From Leucobacter celer subsp. astrifaciens (GTDB lineage: Bacteria; Actinomycetota; Actinomycetes; Actinomycetales; Microbacteriaceae), in the NCBI RefSeq assembly GCF_001273835.1, contig NZ_JHEI01000135.1, positions 186,001-250,000 of the forward strand: a DNA stretch of 64,000 bases. The letters run 5' to 3'. Below, one piece after another: positions 8,864-19,037 of the stretch. The notes beneath the pieces are model-generated. The model was not told the origin of the DNA, searched no databases, and was given only the letters and a program-made list of their open reading frames with translations. The position numbers and the translations under genes were made by a program. Each line of letters opens with the position of its first letter. Position 1 is the first letter of the stretch.

Positions 8864-8886
8864 TCCCGCGCACCGCCGCGGCACGC

Positions 8887-8924
8887 CGAAGCCCCCGAGG
8901 ATCTCGAGATCCTCGGGGGCTTCG
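8887..8924. terminator. perfect 19-bp palindrome, bidirectional terminator
   Basis: The two halves (8887-8905 and 8906-8924) are exact reverse complements with a cgaagccccc outer arm and no separate loop. It lies between the convergent methyltransferase and DUF3117 genes and would terminate both. Confidence 0.8.
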
Positions 8925-9038
8925 CACTGCAGTCCTTCGGCGCACAGGCCTCGGTATCGCAGCACCTCGGTGTCGCGGCCTTCCGAGCCGACAGCATTCC
9001 TGCACCGCTGACTCGGAGAGCAGCGCCGATTGGTGCGG

Positions 9039-9209
9039 TCAGCCGTCGAGCACTGCGGCGAGCACGTCGCGCAGTTCAGCCGCTTCCTGGTCGTTCACCG
9101 ACACCACGAGGCGCCCACCGCCTTCGAGCGGCACTCGCACGACGATCAGTCGGCTCTCGCGCACCGCCTCCATGGGTCCGTCCCCAGTCCTCGGTTTCAT
9201 TGCAGCCAT
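9039..9209 (-). CDS. DUF3117 domain mini-protein
   Basis: A 56-residue protein reading [20 protein letters not shown]..., then [26 protein letters not shown] and a short helical tail. This is the invariant actinobacterial DUF3117 family. Its small size and strong conservation in actinobacteria suggest a housekeeping role, but none is established to my knowledge. AAGGAGG lies seven bases upstream of the ATG. Confidence 0.9.
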   Translation of the reverse strand: MAAMKPRTGDGPMEAVRESRLIVVRVPLEGGGRLVVSVNDQEAAELRDVLAAVLDG

Positions 9210-9230
9210 GACGCCTCCTTGCAGAATTGG

Positions 9231-9250
9231 TGTTACACGCCTATTTTATC
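9231..9250 (-). promoter_or_regulatory. possible -10 region of the DUF3117 gene
   Basis: On the minus strand an AT-rich stretch, cgataaaatagg, stands about 30 bases upstream of the ATG at 9209 in otherwise GC-rich DNA. It is a plausible -10 region; no clear -35 is seen. Confidence 0.35.
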
Positions 9251-9299
9251 GGGCGAACGGAGGCGAGGGCGAACTCGGAGCCGCCGCGTTACGCAGAAT

Positions 9300-10427
9300 T
9301 CAAGTGGCGCGGCCTGCATCGGCGCCGCCACCGGTGAGCCAGGAGCGCAGCGCCGAGGCCGTGAACTCGATCTGAGCGACGGGAACCCGCTCATCGTCGG
9401 CGTGCGCGAGCAGCGCATCGCCCGGGCCGAAGTTGACCGCGGGGATGCCGAGCGCGGAGAATCGCGACACGTCGGTCCAGCCGAACTTCGCGGTGGGCTC
9501 GACCCCGACCGCGGCGACGAAGCGCTGGGCGAGCGGAGCGTCGAGGCCGGGCCGGGCGCCCGGTGCCAGGTCCACGATCTCCACCTCGTCGGCGTCGGAG
9601 AAGAACTCGCGCACGAAGTCGGCGGCCTCTTCGCCCGAGCGGCTCGGGGCGAAGCGGTAGTTGACCTCGATGGAGCAGTGATCCGGGATCACGTTACCGG
9701 CCACCCCTCCCTCGACGTGCACGGCGTTGAGTCCCTCGCGGTACTCGAGCCCGTCGACGACGACCCGCTCGGCCTCGTACGCGGCGAGCCGCTGCAGCAG
9801 CTCGCCGGCGCGGTGGATCGCGTTCACGCCCATCCAGCCGCGGGCCGAGTGCGCGCGCCGGCCTCGCATCGTCACGCGGGCCCGCAGCGTTCCGTTGCAG
9901 CCGCCCTCGATGGTGCCGTTCGACGGCTCCCCCAGGATCGCGAAGTCGGCGGCGAAGAGTTCGGGACGGTTCCGCATCGCGCGCCCCAGCCCGCTCAGAT
10001 CCGACGCCACCTCCTCGTGGTCGTACCAGATCCAGGTCAGGTCGACCGTGGGATCCTTCAGTTCGACCGCGAGCGCCAGCTGCACCGCGACCCCCGCCTT
10101 CATGTCGACGGTCCCGCGACCCCAGATCACGGCCTCGCCCGTCGCCGCGTCGACCTCGTCGCGCACCGGCAGGTTGCGGTTGATCGGCACCGTGTCGAGA
10201 TGACCGGCGATCGCGACCCGCTTCGCGCGCCCGAGCTCGGTACGCGCGACGATCGTGTCGCCGTCGCGCACCACTCGCAGGTGCGGGGCGTGCGTGCGCA
10301 GAGCGGCCTCGACCGCATCGGCGATCGCCCGCTCGTCGCCCGAGACGGAGGGGATGTCGCACAGCTGCCGCGTCAGTTCGACGGGGCCCGCTGCGATGTC
10401 CAGAAGAAGAGGCGCTGGGGTGCTCAC
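9300..10427 (-). CDS. dapE: succinyl-diaminopimelate desuccinylase
   Basis: A 375-residue M20 metallohydrolase that removes succinate from N-succinyl-LL-diaminopimelate in lysine and peptidoglycan synthesis. Metal-site motifs are present in order: [26 protein letters not shown] (catalytic Glu), [18 protein letters not shown], and the distal [16 protein letters not shown]. It starts at a GTG (10427) and is divergent from dapD, the enzyme two steps earlier, with 87 bases between them holding both promoters. The divergent pairing separates it from broader M20 deacylases. Confidence 0.93.
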   Translation of the reverse strand: MSTPAPLLLDIAAGPVELTRQLCDIPSVSGDERAIADAVEAALRTHAPHLRVVRDGDTIVARTELGRAKRVAIAGHLDTVPINRNLPVRDEVDAATGEAVIWGRGTVDMKAGVAVQLALAVELKDPTVDLTWIWYDHEEVASDLSGLGRAMRNRPELFAADFAILGEPSNGTIEGGCNGTLRARVTMRGRRAHSARGWMGVNAIHRAGELLQRLAAYEAERVVVDGLEYREGLNAVHVEGGVAGNVIPDHCSIEVNYRFAPSRSGEEAADFVREFFSDADEVEIVDLAPGARPGLDAPLAQRFVAAVGVEPTAKFGWTDVSRFSALGIPAVNFGPGDALLAHADDERVPVAQIEFTASALRSWLTGGGADAGRAT

Positions 10428-10434
10428 CCGATCC

Positions 10435-10440
10435 AGCCTA
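10435..10440 (-). promoter_or_regulatory. -10 element TAGGCT of dapE
   Basis: TAGGCT on the minus strand ends seven bases before the GTG of dapE, giving no leader or a leader of one base. It is one half of the divergent dapE/dapD promoter region. Confidence 0.45.
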
Positions 10441-10501
10441 GAGCACACGCGGTCGCGGCGCCGTGGGACGTCACGCGACGCTCCGCCCGCCCCTGCAGCG
10501 A

Positions 10502-10507
10502 TACGAT
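10502..10507 (+). promoter_or_regulatory. -10 element TACGAT of dapD
   Basis: TACGAT ends seven bases before the ATG of dapD at 10515. No Shine-Dalgarno sequence lies between them, consistent with a leaderless or near-leaderless transcript. Confidence 0.45.
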
Positions 10508-10514
10508 AGTGGCC

Positions 10515-11471
10515 ATGACTGCAACGCGCTTCGCCTGGTCCGCCGGTATCTCCACGATCGCGTCGAACGGCACCGTCCTCGACGCCTGGTTCCCCGCTCC
10601 GCAGCTGGGCCGACGCCCCGAGGATCGCGATCCCTGGATCGCGTCCGCCGACCTGGAGGGCCTCGCCGGAGCCGACGAGCACCGCGGCGTCGAGCTCCGA
10701 CCCGTGAACGTCGAGATCGACCTCGACGCGGTCCCGGCATCCACCGAGGACGCCTACCTCCGGCTACACCTGCTGTCGCACTGCCTCGTGCTGCCCAACT
10801 CCATCAACCTCGACGGCATCTTCGGGCAGCTGCCCAACGTGGCCTGGACCACCGCCGGCCCCATGCTGCCCGAGGACTACGCGGCGCGGCTGCCCCGGCT
10901 CAAGCGCGCCGGGATCACCGCGGTCGGGCTGGACAAGTTCCCCCGCCTCACCGACTACGTGGTGCCGCAGGGCGTGCGCATCGCCGACGCATCGCGCGTG
11001 CGTCTCGGGGCGCATCTCGCGCCGGGCACCACCGTCATGCACGAGGGCTTCGTCAACTTCAACGCCGGAACGCTGGGCGCGTCGATGGTCGAGGGGCGCA
11101 TCTCGCAGGGCGTCCTGGTCGGCGACGGCTCGGACATCGGCGGCGGCGCCTCGATCATGGGCACGCTCTCGGGCGGCGGCACGCAACGCATCACGATCGG
11201 CGAGCGCGCGCTGCTCGGGGCGAACTCCGGGATCGGTATCTCGCTGGGCGACGACAGCGTGGTGGAGGCCGGGCTCTACGTGACGGCCGGCACCAAGGTC
11301 GTACTGCCGAAGGGCACCTCGGAGTCGGCGGGCGAGCCCATCGAGGTGAAGGCGCTTGAGCTCTCGGGGCTGCCGAAGCTGCTGTTCCGCCGCAACTCGA
11401 AGACCGGCGCCGTGGAGGCGCTCCCCCGCGAGGGCTCGGGCATCGAGCTCAACGCCGCGCTGCACGCGTAG
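10515..11471 (+). CDS. dapD: 2,3,4,5-tetrahydropyridine-2,6-dicarboxylate N-succinyltransferase
   Basis: A 318-residue trimeric succinyl-CoA transferase of the succinylase lysine pathway. After an N-terminal alpha/beta part ([22 protein letters not shown]), the C-terminal half has hexapeptide-repeat left-handed beta-helix signatures ([49 protein letters not shown]), then [22 protein letters not shown]. Length and layout match the actinobacterial DapD class. The substrate passes to DapC (14.3 kb) and DapE (9.3 kb). Confidence 0.95.
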   Translation: MTATRFAWSAGISTIASNGTVLDAWFPAPQLGRRPEDRDPWIASADLEGLAGADEHRGVELRPVNVEIDLDAVPASTEDAYLRLHLLSHCLVLPNSINLDGIFGQLPNVAWTTAGPMLPEDYAARLPRLKRAGITAVGLDKFPRLTDYVVPQGVRIADASRVRLGAHLAPGTTVMHEGFVNFNAGTLGASMVEGRISQGVLVGDGSDIGGGASIMGTLSGGGTQRITIGERALLGANSGIGISLGDDSVVEAGLYVTAGTKVVLPKGTSESAGEPIEVKALELSGLPKLLFRRNSKTGAVEALPREGSGIELNAALHA

Positions 11472-11506
11472 CCCCCACCCCGAAGCGGCCCGCCCGCATC
11501 TTCATC

Positions 11507-11565
11507 TTCGCGCGTCAGGAGTTGTCGCCTCACCTCGATTTTGGCGACAACTCCTGACGCGCGAA
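11507..11565. repeat. hairpin A: 23-bp perfect inverted repeat, 13-base loop
   Basis: Left arm 11507-11529 and right arm 11543-11565 are exact reverse complements; the 13-base loop (11530-11542) contains ACCTCG at loop positions 3-8. The right arm encodes the last residues (FARQELSP) of the DUF559 gene, and its stop codon lies in the loop. It also follows dapD by 36 bases and could terminate it. Hairpin B at 12696 has the same architecture with compensatory stem changes. Confidence 0.9.
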
Positions 11566-12572
11566 CCATGGGCCTGGGGCGTCCGGCCAGCCGCGCCGGC
11601 GCAGCGCGCGTTCCACCCGGGCGGCGACCTCACCGGGGCGGTGTGCGAGCGTCTTCGTCACCTCGATCATCTCCCAGCCGTCGGCACGGAGTGCGTCGAG
11701 GCGGTCGACATCGCCCGAGTAGCGTTCCCAGTGCGCCTCGCCCTGGTACTCGACGCCCACGCGGTAGCGCCGATAGAGCAGGTCGATGCAGGCGAGGAAG
11801 ACCCCGCGACCGTCGTAGACGTCGCCGTTCAGCTCGGGCTCCGGCAACCCCGCCTCGAGCAGCGCAAGCCGCGTCGTCGATTCCCTGGGCGACCACGAAT
11901 CCTCCCGCACCAGGGCGAGCGCCTGCAAGAGCTTCCGCCCACCGCGCCGGCGGCCCGCGATCGCGGCCTCGTGCAGGTCGCGAGCGGCGGGCGCCCCGCG
12001 TCGGGACGCCCGTGCCCCTCCCGGTAGCGCCGCACGAAGAAGTCTCCGAGCGCGACGAGATCCGGGATCGGCAGGTCCACCAGTTGCACCCAGGTGCACG
12101 CCGGCGTGGTCAGACGCACGCCGGCGCGCTCGGTGACCGCGCAGTACGCTCCGGTGAGCCCGTGCCCCACGACGCCGATGGCGCGCGGCGATCGCACCGG
12201 GCGCAGGACACTCGCGTGCACCGGAGCATCCGGCTCGTACGGAACCGGGGCGCCCCAGAGCAACGCGGCACTGCGATGGCTGAAGAACTGGCGCGCGGTC
12301 ATCACCTGTGCGAACTCCCGGATCCGACGCAGCTCGTCGTCGAGTGCGCGCTCGTAGCGGTCGGGCGAGAGCTCGGCGCGATCGAGCGGATCCCCGCCGC
12401 GCGCGACGGGATCCCGGACCGCCGCGAGGGCACCCCGTGCCCGAACCCCTCGCCGCGGCGCGCTCAGATCCGCGGCCCGCAGCCGAGTCGGGGTCACACC
12501 CGCCTCTGCGGCGGAAGCCACGGAGAACAGCTCGGGGAGTCGGGGCGGCAGCGGTGAGGCAGGAATCGGCAT
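11530..12572 (-). pseudogene. DUF559 (Vsr-like) endonuclease-domain protein, frameshifted
   Basis: Two overlapping frames together encode one protein. From the ATG at 12572 (MPIPASPLPPRL) the first frame has an AbiEi-antitoxin-like N-terminus (FSVASAAEAGVTPTRLRAADL) and a middle domain (ARQFFSHRSAALLWGAPVP). It leaves frame after FFVRRYREG, near 11994-11997. The second frame carries the DUF559 nuclease core: ESTTRLALLEAGLPEPELN, FLACIDLLYRRYRVGVEYQGEAHW and LRADGWEMIEVT, with the expected Glu, Asp and Glu of a PD-(D/E)XK site. One extra G in the GGGG run (minus strand) would restore a 347-residue protein, so a single-base deletion or a sequencing error explains the break. The gene lies between two related hairpins. 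Confidence 0.78.
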
Positions 12573-12695
12573 GCGTCCACCCTGCACGCATCCGGTCGAT
12601 CTCGCGGACGCTTTCCACAGGTAGATCCCCTGACCCGGAGCTCTCCCAGGCCTCAGTTCACGCCGCTCGCCATCGATTCCGCCCGAAATACGACC

Positions 12696-12752
12696 TCGCG
12701 CGTCAGTTCTTGTCGCCAAACCTCGGGCGAGGCGACAAGAACTGACGCGCGA
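12696..12752. repeat. hairpin B: 22-bp perfect inverted repeat, 13-base loop
   Basis: Arms 12696-12717 and 12731-12752 are exact reverse complements around a 13-base loop that again has ACCTCG at loop positions 3-8. Compared with hairpin A, four stem bases change (GGAG to GTTC) with matching changes in the other arm (CTCC to GAAC), so pairing is kept while sequence changes. It lies upstream of the DUF559 gene and downstream of gltA. Confidence 0.9.
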
Positions 12753-12823
12753 AGAGGAGTTTTGGGGTGGACGGCGCTCCGAGCTGTGAGCGAAGCGCCG
12801 GGGCACCACCCGTACCCGAACCG

Positions 12824-14122
<1,299 letters not shown>

Positions 14123-14268
14123 GTCGTCTCCTCGTGGGTCTATCGCTGGCTGGGCATCGGATGTGACACCGCCACTCCTCCACCCTATCGGCTCCGGGAG
14201 GGCCGATTCGCACCGCGGTTCGGCGGGGCACGCCCCCTAGAGTATCTCGACGTCGAGCGAAATGCGAT

Positions 14269-15375
14269 TCAGACGACCGAGTGCCGCAGACGATCCGCAG
14301 CCGCCGCGATCGCGTCGTCGCTCGCCGTGAGCGCGAGGCGCACGTGCTGCGGCGAGTGGTCGCCGTAGAAGTGCCCCGGCCCCACCACGATCCCGAGCCG
14401 AGCGAACTCCGCCACGCTCTCCCAGGCGTCGCGCCCCCGCGTCGCCCACAGGTAGAGGCCCGCCTCGCTGCCCTCGACGCGGTATCCCGCGGCCTCGAGG
14501 GCCGGTCGCAGCACCTCACGCCTGGAGCGGTAGCGCTCGCGCTGCTCGTCGACGTGCACGTCGTCGCCCAGCGCCGCGATCATGGCGGCCTGCACGGGTG
14601 CCGGCTGCATGAGGCCGGCGTGCTTGCGCACCGTCAGCAGCCGGGCGATGAGCTCCGCGTCGCCGGCGACGAATGCGGCCCGGTACCCCGCGAGGTTCGA
14701 CTGCTTGCTCAGGGAGTATGCGCTCAGCACACCCCGCTGGTCGTCTCCGACCACACGCGGATCGAGGATCGACGGGATCGGTTCCGCATCCCACGGCGCC
14801 TCCCAGCCGAACTCGGCGTAGCACTCGTCGCCCACGATCACCGCGCCGAGCTCGCGGGCGCGGGAGACCGCAGCCCGCAGCGCCTCGACGTCCATCACAC
14901 GCCCGTCGGGGTTCGACGGGGAGTTCAGCCACACGAGCCTCGTGTGCTCCGGCCACTCGGCGGGGTCGTCGCTCGGCACCGCCTCGGCGCCGACGAGCGC
15001 CGCCCCGATCTGGTAGCTCGGGTAGGCGATCCGCGGGAAGACCACGGCCTCTCCGGGACCGAGCCCCAGCAGGAACGGCAGCAGCGCGACGAGCTCCTTC
15101 GAACCGACCGTGGGCAGCACCGCGCTCGGGGCGACCGTCACTCCGCGACGGCGCGCGAACCACTCGACGATGGCCTCTCGCAGCGGGCCGGAGCCCGCCG
15201 TCGCCGGGTACCCGTGCGCGTCGGTGGCGGCGGCGAGCGCCTCTCGCACGCTCGCGGGCGAGGGATCGACGGGCGACCCCACCGACAGGTTGAGCGCGCC
15301 GCCCGGGTGGCGCGCGGCCTCCTCGGCGTAGGGCGCCATCGCGTCCCAGGGGTAGTCGGGAAGATCTCCCCGCAT
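14269..15375 (-). CDS. dapC: succinyldiaminopimelate transaminase
   Basis: A 368-residue class I/II PLP aminotransferase. It shows LNLSVGSPVDPSP near the start, GSKELVALLPFLLG, the NSPSNPDGR motif, the cofactor-binding DECYAEFGW, and the Schiff-base lysine in SAYSLSKQSNLAGYR. It converts N-succinyl-2-amino-6-ketopimelate to the substrate of DapE. It follows fdxA by four bases; this fdxA-dapC pairing is typical of actinobacteria and is the main reason to prefer dapC over other aminotransferases. Confidence 0.93.
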   Translation of the reverse strand: MRGDLPDYPWDAMAPYAEEAARHPGGALNLSVGSPVDPSPASVREALAAATDAHGYPATAGSGPLREAIVEWFARRRGVTVAPSAVLPTVGSKELVALLPFLLGLGPGEAVVFPRIAYPSYQIGAALVGAEAVPSDDPAEWPEHTRLVWLNSPSNPDGRVMDVEALRAAVSRARELGAVIVGDECYAEFGWEAPWDAEPIPSILDPRVVGDDQRGVLSAYSLSKQSNLAGYRAAFVAGDAELIARLLTVRKHAGLMQPAPVQAAMIAALGDDVHVDEQRERYRSRREVLRPALEAAGYRVEGSEAGLYLWATRGRDAWESVAEFARLGIVVGPGHFYGDHSPQHVRLALTASDDAIAAAADRLRHSVV

Positions 15376-15379
15376 GCGC

Positions 15380-15700
15380 TTACTCGCCCTGCGGCGGAAG
15401 CGCCGCGATGATCGGGTGGTCGAAGTCGTAGACCCCCACCTTGGCCGCGCCCCCGGGCGAGCCGATCTCGTCGAAGAACTCCACGTTGGCCTTGTAGTAG
15501 TCGGCCCACTCGTTCGGCACGTCGTCCTCGTAGTAGATGGCCTCGACCGGGCACACGGGTTCGCAGGCGCCGCAGTCGACGCACTCATCCGGGTGGATGT
15601 AGAGCGAGCGTTCGCCCTCGTAGATGCAGTCGACCGGACACTCGTCCACGCACGCGCGATCCTTCACGTCGACGCATGGAAGAGCGATCACATAGGTCAC
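15380..15700 (-). CDS. fdxA: 7Fe-type ferredoxin FdxA
   Basis: A 106-residue ferredoxin. The first cluster ligands are [21 protein letters not shown] and the second [21 protein letters not shown], the pattern expected for one [3Fe-4S] and one [4Fe-4S] cluster. A C-terminal extension ([16 protein letters not shown]) is typical of mycobacterial FdxA. It starts at a GTG. It carries electrons in the cytosol; the partner is not evident here. Confidence 0.93.
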   Translation of the reverse strand: MTYVIALPCVDVKDRACVDECPVDCIYEGERSLYIHPDECVDCGACEPVCPVEAIYYEDDVPNEWADYYKANVEFFDEIGSPGGAAKVGVYDFDHPIIAALPPQGE

Positions 15701-15753
15701 GATGCCCGCCTTTCACTCGGGTGAGGTCGGATGGAATCCGAGACGGCTCCATC

Positions 15754-18306
15754 CTACTCTCGGGCGGGGGCCTCCGCCGGGAGCGTCGGGATGGAGGTCG
15801 TGACCGTCGGCACCTCCGGCAGCAGAACGGGCAGCACCCCGGTGTCCCCCTCTCGGGGAAGGATTCCCGCGGAGAGCCCGCGGAACGGGCCGAGATCGTC
15901 GCCCTGGTCCTCGAGCGCCACCTCGACGGGTGCGCCGGGCCGGATCTCCACCTGCTCGCCCCGCACCTGCACCGTCACCGGCCGGTCACCCTCGAGCATC
16001 TCGAAGCGGATCCGCGACTGCTCGAGGGTCACGCCGATGCGGCGTCCGCGCCACGCCAGCGAGAAGCTCAGCGAGCCCCAGTGACCGGGCAGGCGCGGGT
16101 CGAAGCTCAGGCGCCTCCCGGCGTCGCGCATCCCAGCGAAGCCCTGCACCAGCGTCATCCACACGCCGCCGCACGAGGCGATGTGCACGCCATCGGCGGA
16201 GTTGTGGTGCAGGTCGTCGAGATCGACGCGCAGCGCATGCTCGAAGTAGCGGTAGGCGAGCTCGCGATAGCCCACCTCGGCGGCGATGATCGACTGCACG
16301 ACCGCCGAGAGCGTCGAGTCGCCCGTGGTCAGCGCGTCGTAGTACTCGAAGTCGCGCCGCTTCTCCTCTCGCGTGAACTCGTCGCTCGCCAGCAGCAGCG
16401 CCAGCACCACGTCGGCCTGCTTGAGCACCTGGAAGCGGTAGATGACGAGCGGGTGGAAGTGCAGCAGCAGGGGCTTCTGCTCGGGAGGGGTCGCGGCGAG
16501 ATCCCACATCTCGCGCTCGAGGAAGTGCGCGTCCTGCGGATGCACGTGCAGCTCCTCGGAGTAGGGCACGCACATCCCCTCGGCGGCCTGCTCCCACGCG
16601 TCGACCTCGTCCGGCTCCAGCTGCACGCGCCTCAGCAGCAGCGCGTAGTCCTCCGGGGCCTCGGCGGCGATCCGGCGCACCACCTCGACCGCGAAGCGCA
16701 GATTGAAGCGCGCCATCACGTTGGTGAAGAGGTTGTCGTTGACCACGGTGGTGTACTCGTCGGGACCGGTCACGCCGTGGATGTGGAAGCGCCGCTCGCC
16801 ATCGGCGTCGGTGCGCCAGAACCCGAGGCTGGTCCAGAGCCGGGCCGTCTCGACCGGGATATCGCAGGCGCCGGACAGCAGGTACTCGATGTCGCCCGTC
16901 GCGGAGACGTAGCGCGCGAGCGCGTGGGTGATGTCGGCGTTGATGTGGTACTGCGCGGTGCCGGCGGCGTAGTAGGCGCTGGCCTCCTCGCCGTTGATGG
17001 TGCGCCACGGGAACAGGGCGCCCTCCTCGTTCAGCATCGCCGCCCGCAGCCGGGCCTTGGGCAGCATGCGCTCCCGCGACCGCAGTGCGTTGCGCGCCCA
17101 GAACGGCGTCGTATAGCTGAGGAAGGGCAGCGCGTAGACCTCGGAGTCCCAGAAGTAGTGACCGCTGTACCCCGATCCCGTGAGCCCCTTCGCGGCGATC
17201 CCGCGTCCATCGGCCCTCGCCGCGGCCTGCGCGAGCTGGAACAGGTTCCAGCGGATGGCCTGCTGCACGCCCGGCTCGGCCTCGACGCGCACGTCGCTGC
17301 GATCCCAGAAGGCATCGAGGAACTCGCGCTGCGCGTCCCAGCGGGCCTCGGGCGGCTCGGCCGCCACGCTCTCGAGGGTGTGCACGCAGCGGTCGAGCAT
17401 CTCGGTGAGGCCGGCCGTCGCCGAGGAGTGGTAGGCGATCGTCTTCACGAGTCGCACGGTCCTCCCCTGCAGCGCGACGCCCTGGAACATGTGCCGCACC
17501 CGATCCGGCGACGTCTCCACCCGGGTGAGCCACCCCTCGGCGCCGTCGCTCCCGCCGTCGAAGGTGTGGTCGACGCCCACGCCGAGCCCCATGCCCGAGT
17601 TGTGCACGCGATAGCTGAGCACGCTCCTGCCGCCGTCGTGCAGCGCCGGACCGGCATCGAGGATCCGCTCCGTCAGCTGCTCGGCCTTCCGCGGGTCGGC
17701 GGCTCCGGCTGCGTCGGAGGGCTGCTCCGTGTGGATCCGGCCGAGATCCTGCCGGTTGATGACGAGGCTCGACACGGTGAGATCGGCGTCGGCGTCGAGC
17801 ACGGTGATCCGCATCTCGAGCGTGGCCATGTGCCGCGCCTCGAACGACACCATGCGGCGCGTCTCGACGCGCACCCGCTTTCCCGTCGGCGTCAACCACA
17901 GCAGCGATCGTGTGAGGGTACCCGCCCGCAGGTCGAGAATCCGCTGCATATCGACGATCTCGGAGGACGCCAGGTTGAGGCGCTCGTCATCGATGTAGAT
18001 GCGGATCGTCTTCGCGTCCGGCGCGTTGACGATGGTCTGGCCGTGCTCGGCGAAACCGTAGGCGCTCTCGGCGTGCTGGATGCGCCAGGTCTCGTGCAGG
18101 CCGTTGACGAAGGTGCCGTGGCTGCCGAGCGGCAGCCCCTCCTCGTGGTTGCCGCGCAGTCCCAGGTAGCCGTTGCCCAGGGAGAACAGCGTCTCGTCCT
18201 GCCCGGAGAGCGCGGGGTCGAGGCCGTGCACCACGAGGCGCCAGGGATCCTCACCGAAGTCGCGGTGCAGTTCTCTCACCGGCACGTCGAACAGCTCGGG
18301 GTTCAT
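15754..18306 (-). CDS. GH65 glycoside phosphorylase (disaccharide phosphorylase)
   Basis: An 850-residue GH65 enzyme with no signal peptide, so cytoplasmic. The N-terminal beta-sandwich precedes an (alpha/alpha)6 barrel with YFWDSEVYALPFL near residue 385 and the catalytic acid in GVTGPDEYTTVVNDNLFTN near residue 517; TTGDSTLSA and SCGGVWMTLVQG match the phosphate-binding region. GH65 members phosphorolyse maltose, trehalose, kojibiose or nigerose to glucose and beta-glucose 1-phosphate. The start overlaps the beta-phosphoglucomutase stop by four bases, which strongly supports phosphorylase over hydrolase activity. Which disaccharide is used cannot be read from sequence. Confidence 0.9.
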   Translation of the reverse strand: MNPELFDVPVRELHRDFGEDPWRLVVHGLDPALSGQDETLFSLGNGYLGLRGNHEEGLPLGSHGTFVNGLHETWRIQHAESAYGFAEHGQTIVNAPDAKTIRIYIDDERLNLASSEIVDMQRILDLRAGTLTRSLLWLTPTGKRVRVETRRMVSFEARHMATLEMRITVLDADADLTVSSLVINRQDLGRIHTEQPSDAAGAADPRKAEQLTERILDAGPALHDGGRSVLSYRVHNSGMGLGVGVDHTFDGGSDGAEGWLTRVETSPDRVRHMFQGVALQGRTVRLVKTIAYHSSATAGLTEMLDRCVHTLESVAAEPPEARWDAQREFLDAFWDRSDVRVEAEPGVQQAIRWNLFQLAQAAARADGRGIAAKGLTGSGYSGHYFWDSEVYALPFLSYTTPFWARNALRSRERMLPKARLRAAMLNEEGALFPWRTINGEEASAYYAAGTAQYHINADITHALARYVSATGDIEYLLSGACDIPVETARLWTSLGFWRTDADGERRFHIHGVTGPDEYTTVVNDNLFTNVMARFNLRFAVEVVRRIAAEAPEDYALLLRRVQLEPDEVDAWEQAAEGMCVPYSEELHVHPQDAHFLEREMWDLAATPPEQKPLLLHFHPLVIYRFQVLKQADVVLALLLASDEFTREEKRRDFEYYDALTTGDSTLSAVVQSIIAAEVGYRELAYRYFEHALRVDLDDLHHNSADGVHIASCGGVWMTLVQGFAGMRDAGRRLSFDPRLPGHWGSLSFSLAWRGRRIGVTLEQSRIRFEMLEGDRPVTVQVRGEQVEIRPGAPVEVALEDQGDDLGPFRGLSAGILPREGDTGVLPVLLPEVPTVTTSIPTLPAEAPARE

Positions 18307-19016
18307 GCGTCCGCCTCCACGAGTTCGGCGAGGTCCGTCACGACCAGATCGGCGCCCGCCGCCTCCAGCGCGTCGCGCCCCGCTCCGCGGTCCACACCCA
18401 CGACCAGTCCGAATCCGCCGGCGCGGCCCGCCGCGACCCCGGATCCGGCGTCCTCGATCACGACGGTCCGCTCGGGTACGGCGCCCAGCAGATCGGCCGC
18501 GCGCAGGAAGGTGTCCGGTGCGGGCTTTCCCGGCAGGCCCTCCCGCTCCGCGACCAGCCCGTCGACCACCGCTGCGAATCGATCGCGCAGCCCCGCCGCG
18601 CCCAGCACCGCTTCGGCGTTGCGCGAGCTCGACACGACCGCGAGCGGTCGGTCGAGCCGGGCCAGCCGATCGAGCAGCAGCGTCGATCCCGGGTAGGGGT
18701 CGATGCCGTCGCGCTCGAGCACCTCGGTGAAGGCGAGGTTCTTGCGGTTGCCGATGCCGATGACGGTCTCGAAGCCCGCGTCGCCCGGCTCACCCTCCGG
18801 AAGCGGGATCCCGCGGGCGTCGAGCAGCGTGCGCACGCCCTCGAACCGGCTGCGCCCGTCGAGGGAGGCGAAGTACTCGGCCTCGCGGTAGGGTGCCAGG
18901 CCGCGCTCGGCGAAGAACGCGTCGAATGTCTCGGCCCACGCGCGGCGATGCAACTCGACGGTGGGCGTCAGCACCCCATCGAGATCGAACAGATAGGCGT
19001 CATAACTGTCGATCAA
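18303..19016 (-). CDS. pgmB: HAD-family beta-phosphoglucomutase
   Basis: A 237-residue HAD phosphotransferase with motif I FDLDGVLTPTVELHRRAW, motif II SSSRNAE, motif III lysine in GKPAPDTFL and motif IV VIEDAGSGVAAG. The beta-PGM substrate-recognition stretch (RSRFEGVRTLL and GNRKN) is present. It converts beta-glucose 1-phosphate from the GH65 enzyme to glucose 6-phosphate. The apparent start is TTG at 19016, 21 bases after the permease gene; no ATG fits without losing motif I. Confidence 0.88.
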   Translation of the reverse strand: MIDSYDAYLFDLDGVLTPTVELHRRAWAETFDAFFAERGLAPYREAEYFASLDGRSRFEGVRTLLDARGIPLPEGEPGDAGFETVIGIGNRKNLAFTEVLERDGIDPYPGSTLLLDRLARLDRPLAVVSSSRNAEAVLGAAGLRDRFAAVVDGLVAEREGLPGKPAPDTFLRAADLLGAVPERTVVIEDAGSGVAAGRAGGFGLVVGVDRGAGRDALEAAGADLVVTDLAELVEADA

Positions 19017-19037
19017 ACGGCCAGCCCTTCTCGGAAG

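Noticed and set aside
15676-18696. A 1006-codon open frame on the plus strand
   Set aside because: It is antisense to the GH65 and beta-PGM genes. Its translation is low-complexity (Arg/His/Glu/Val-rich) with no domain, as expected from codon bias in GC-rich genes.
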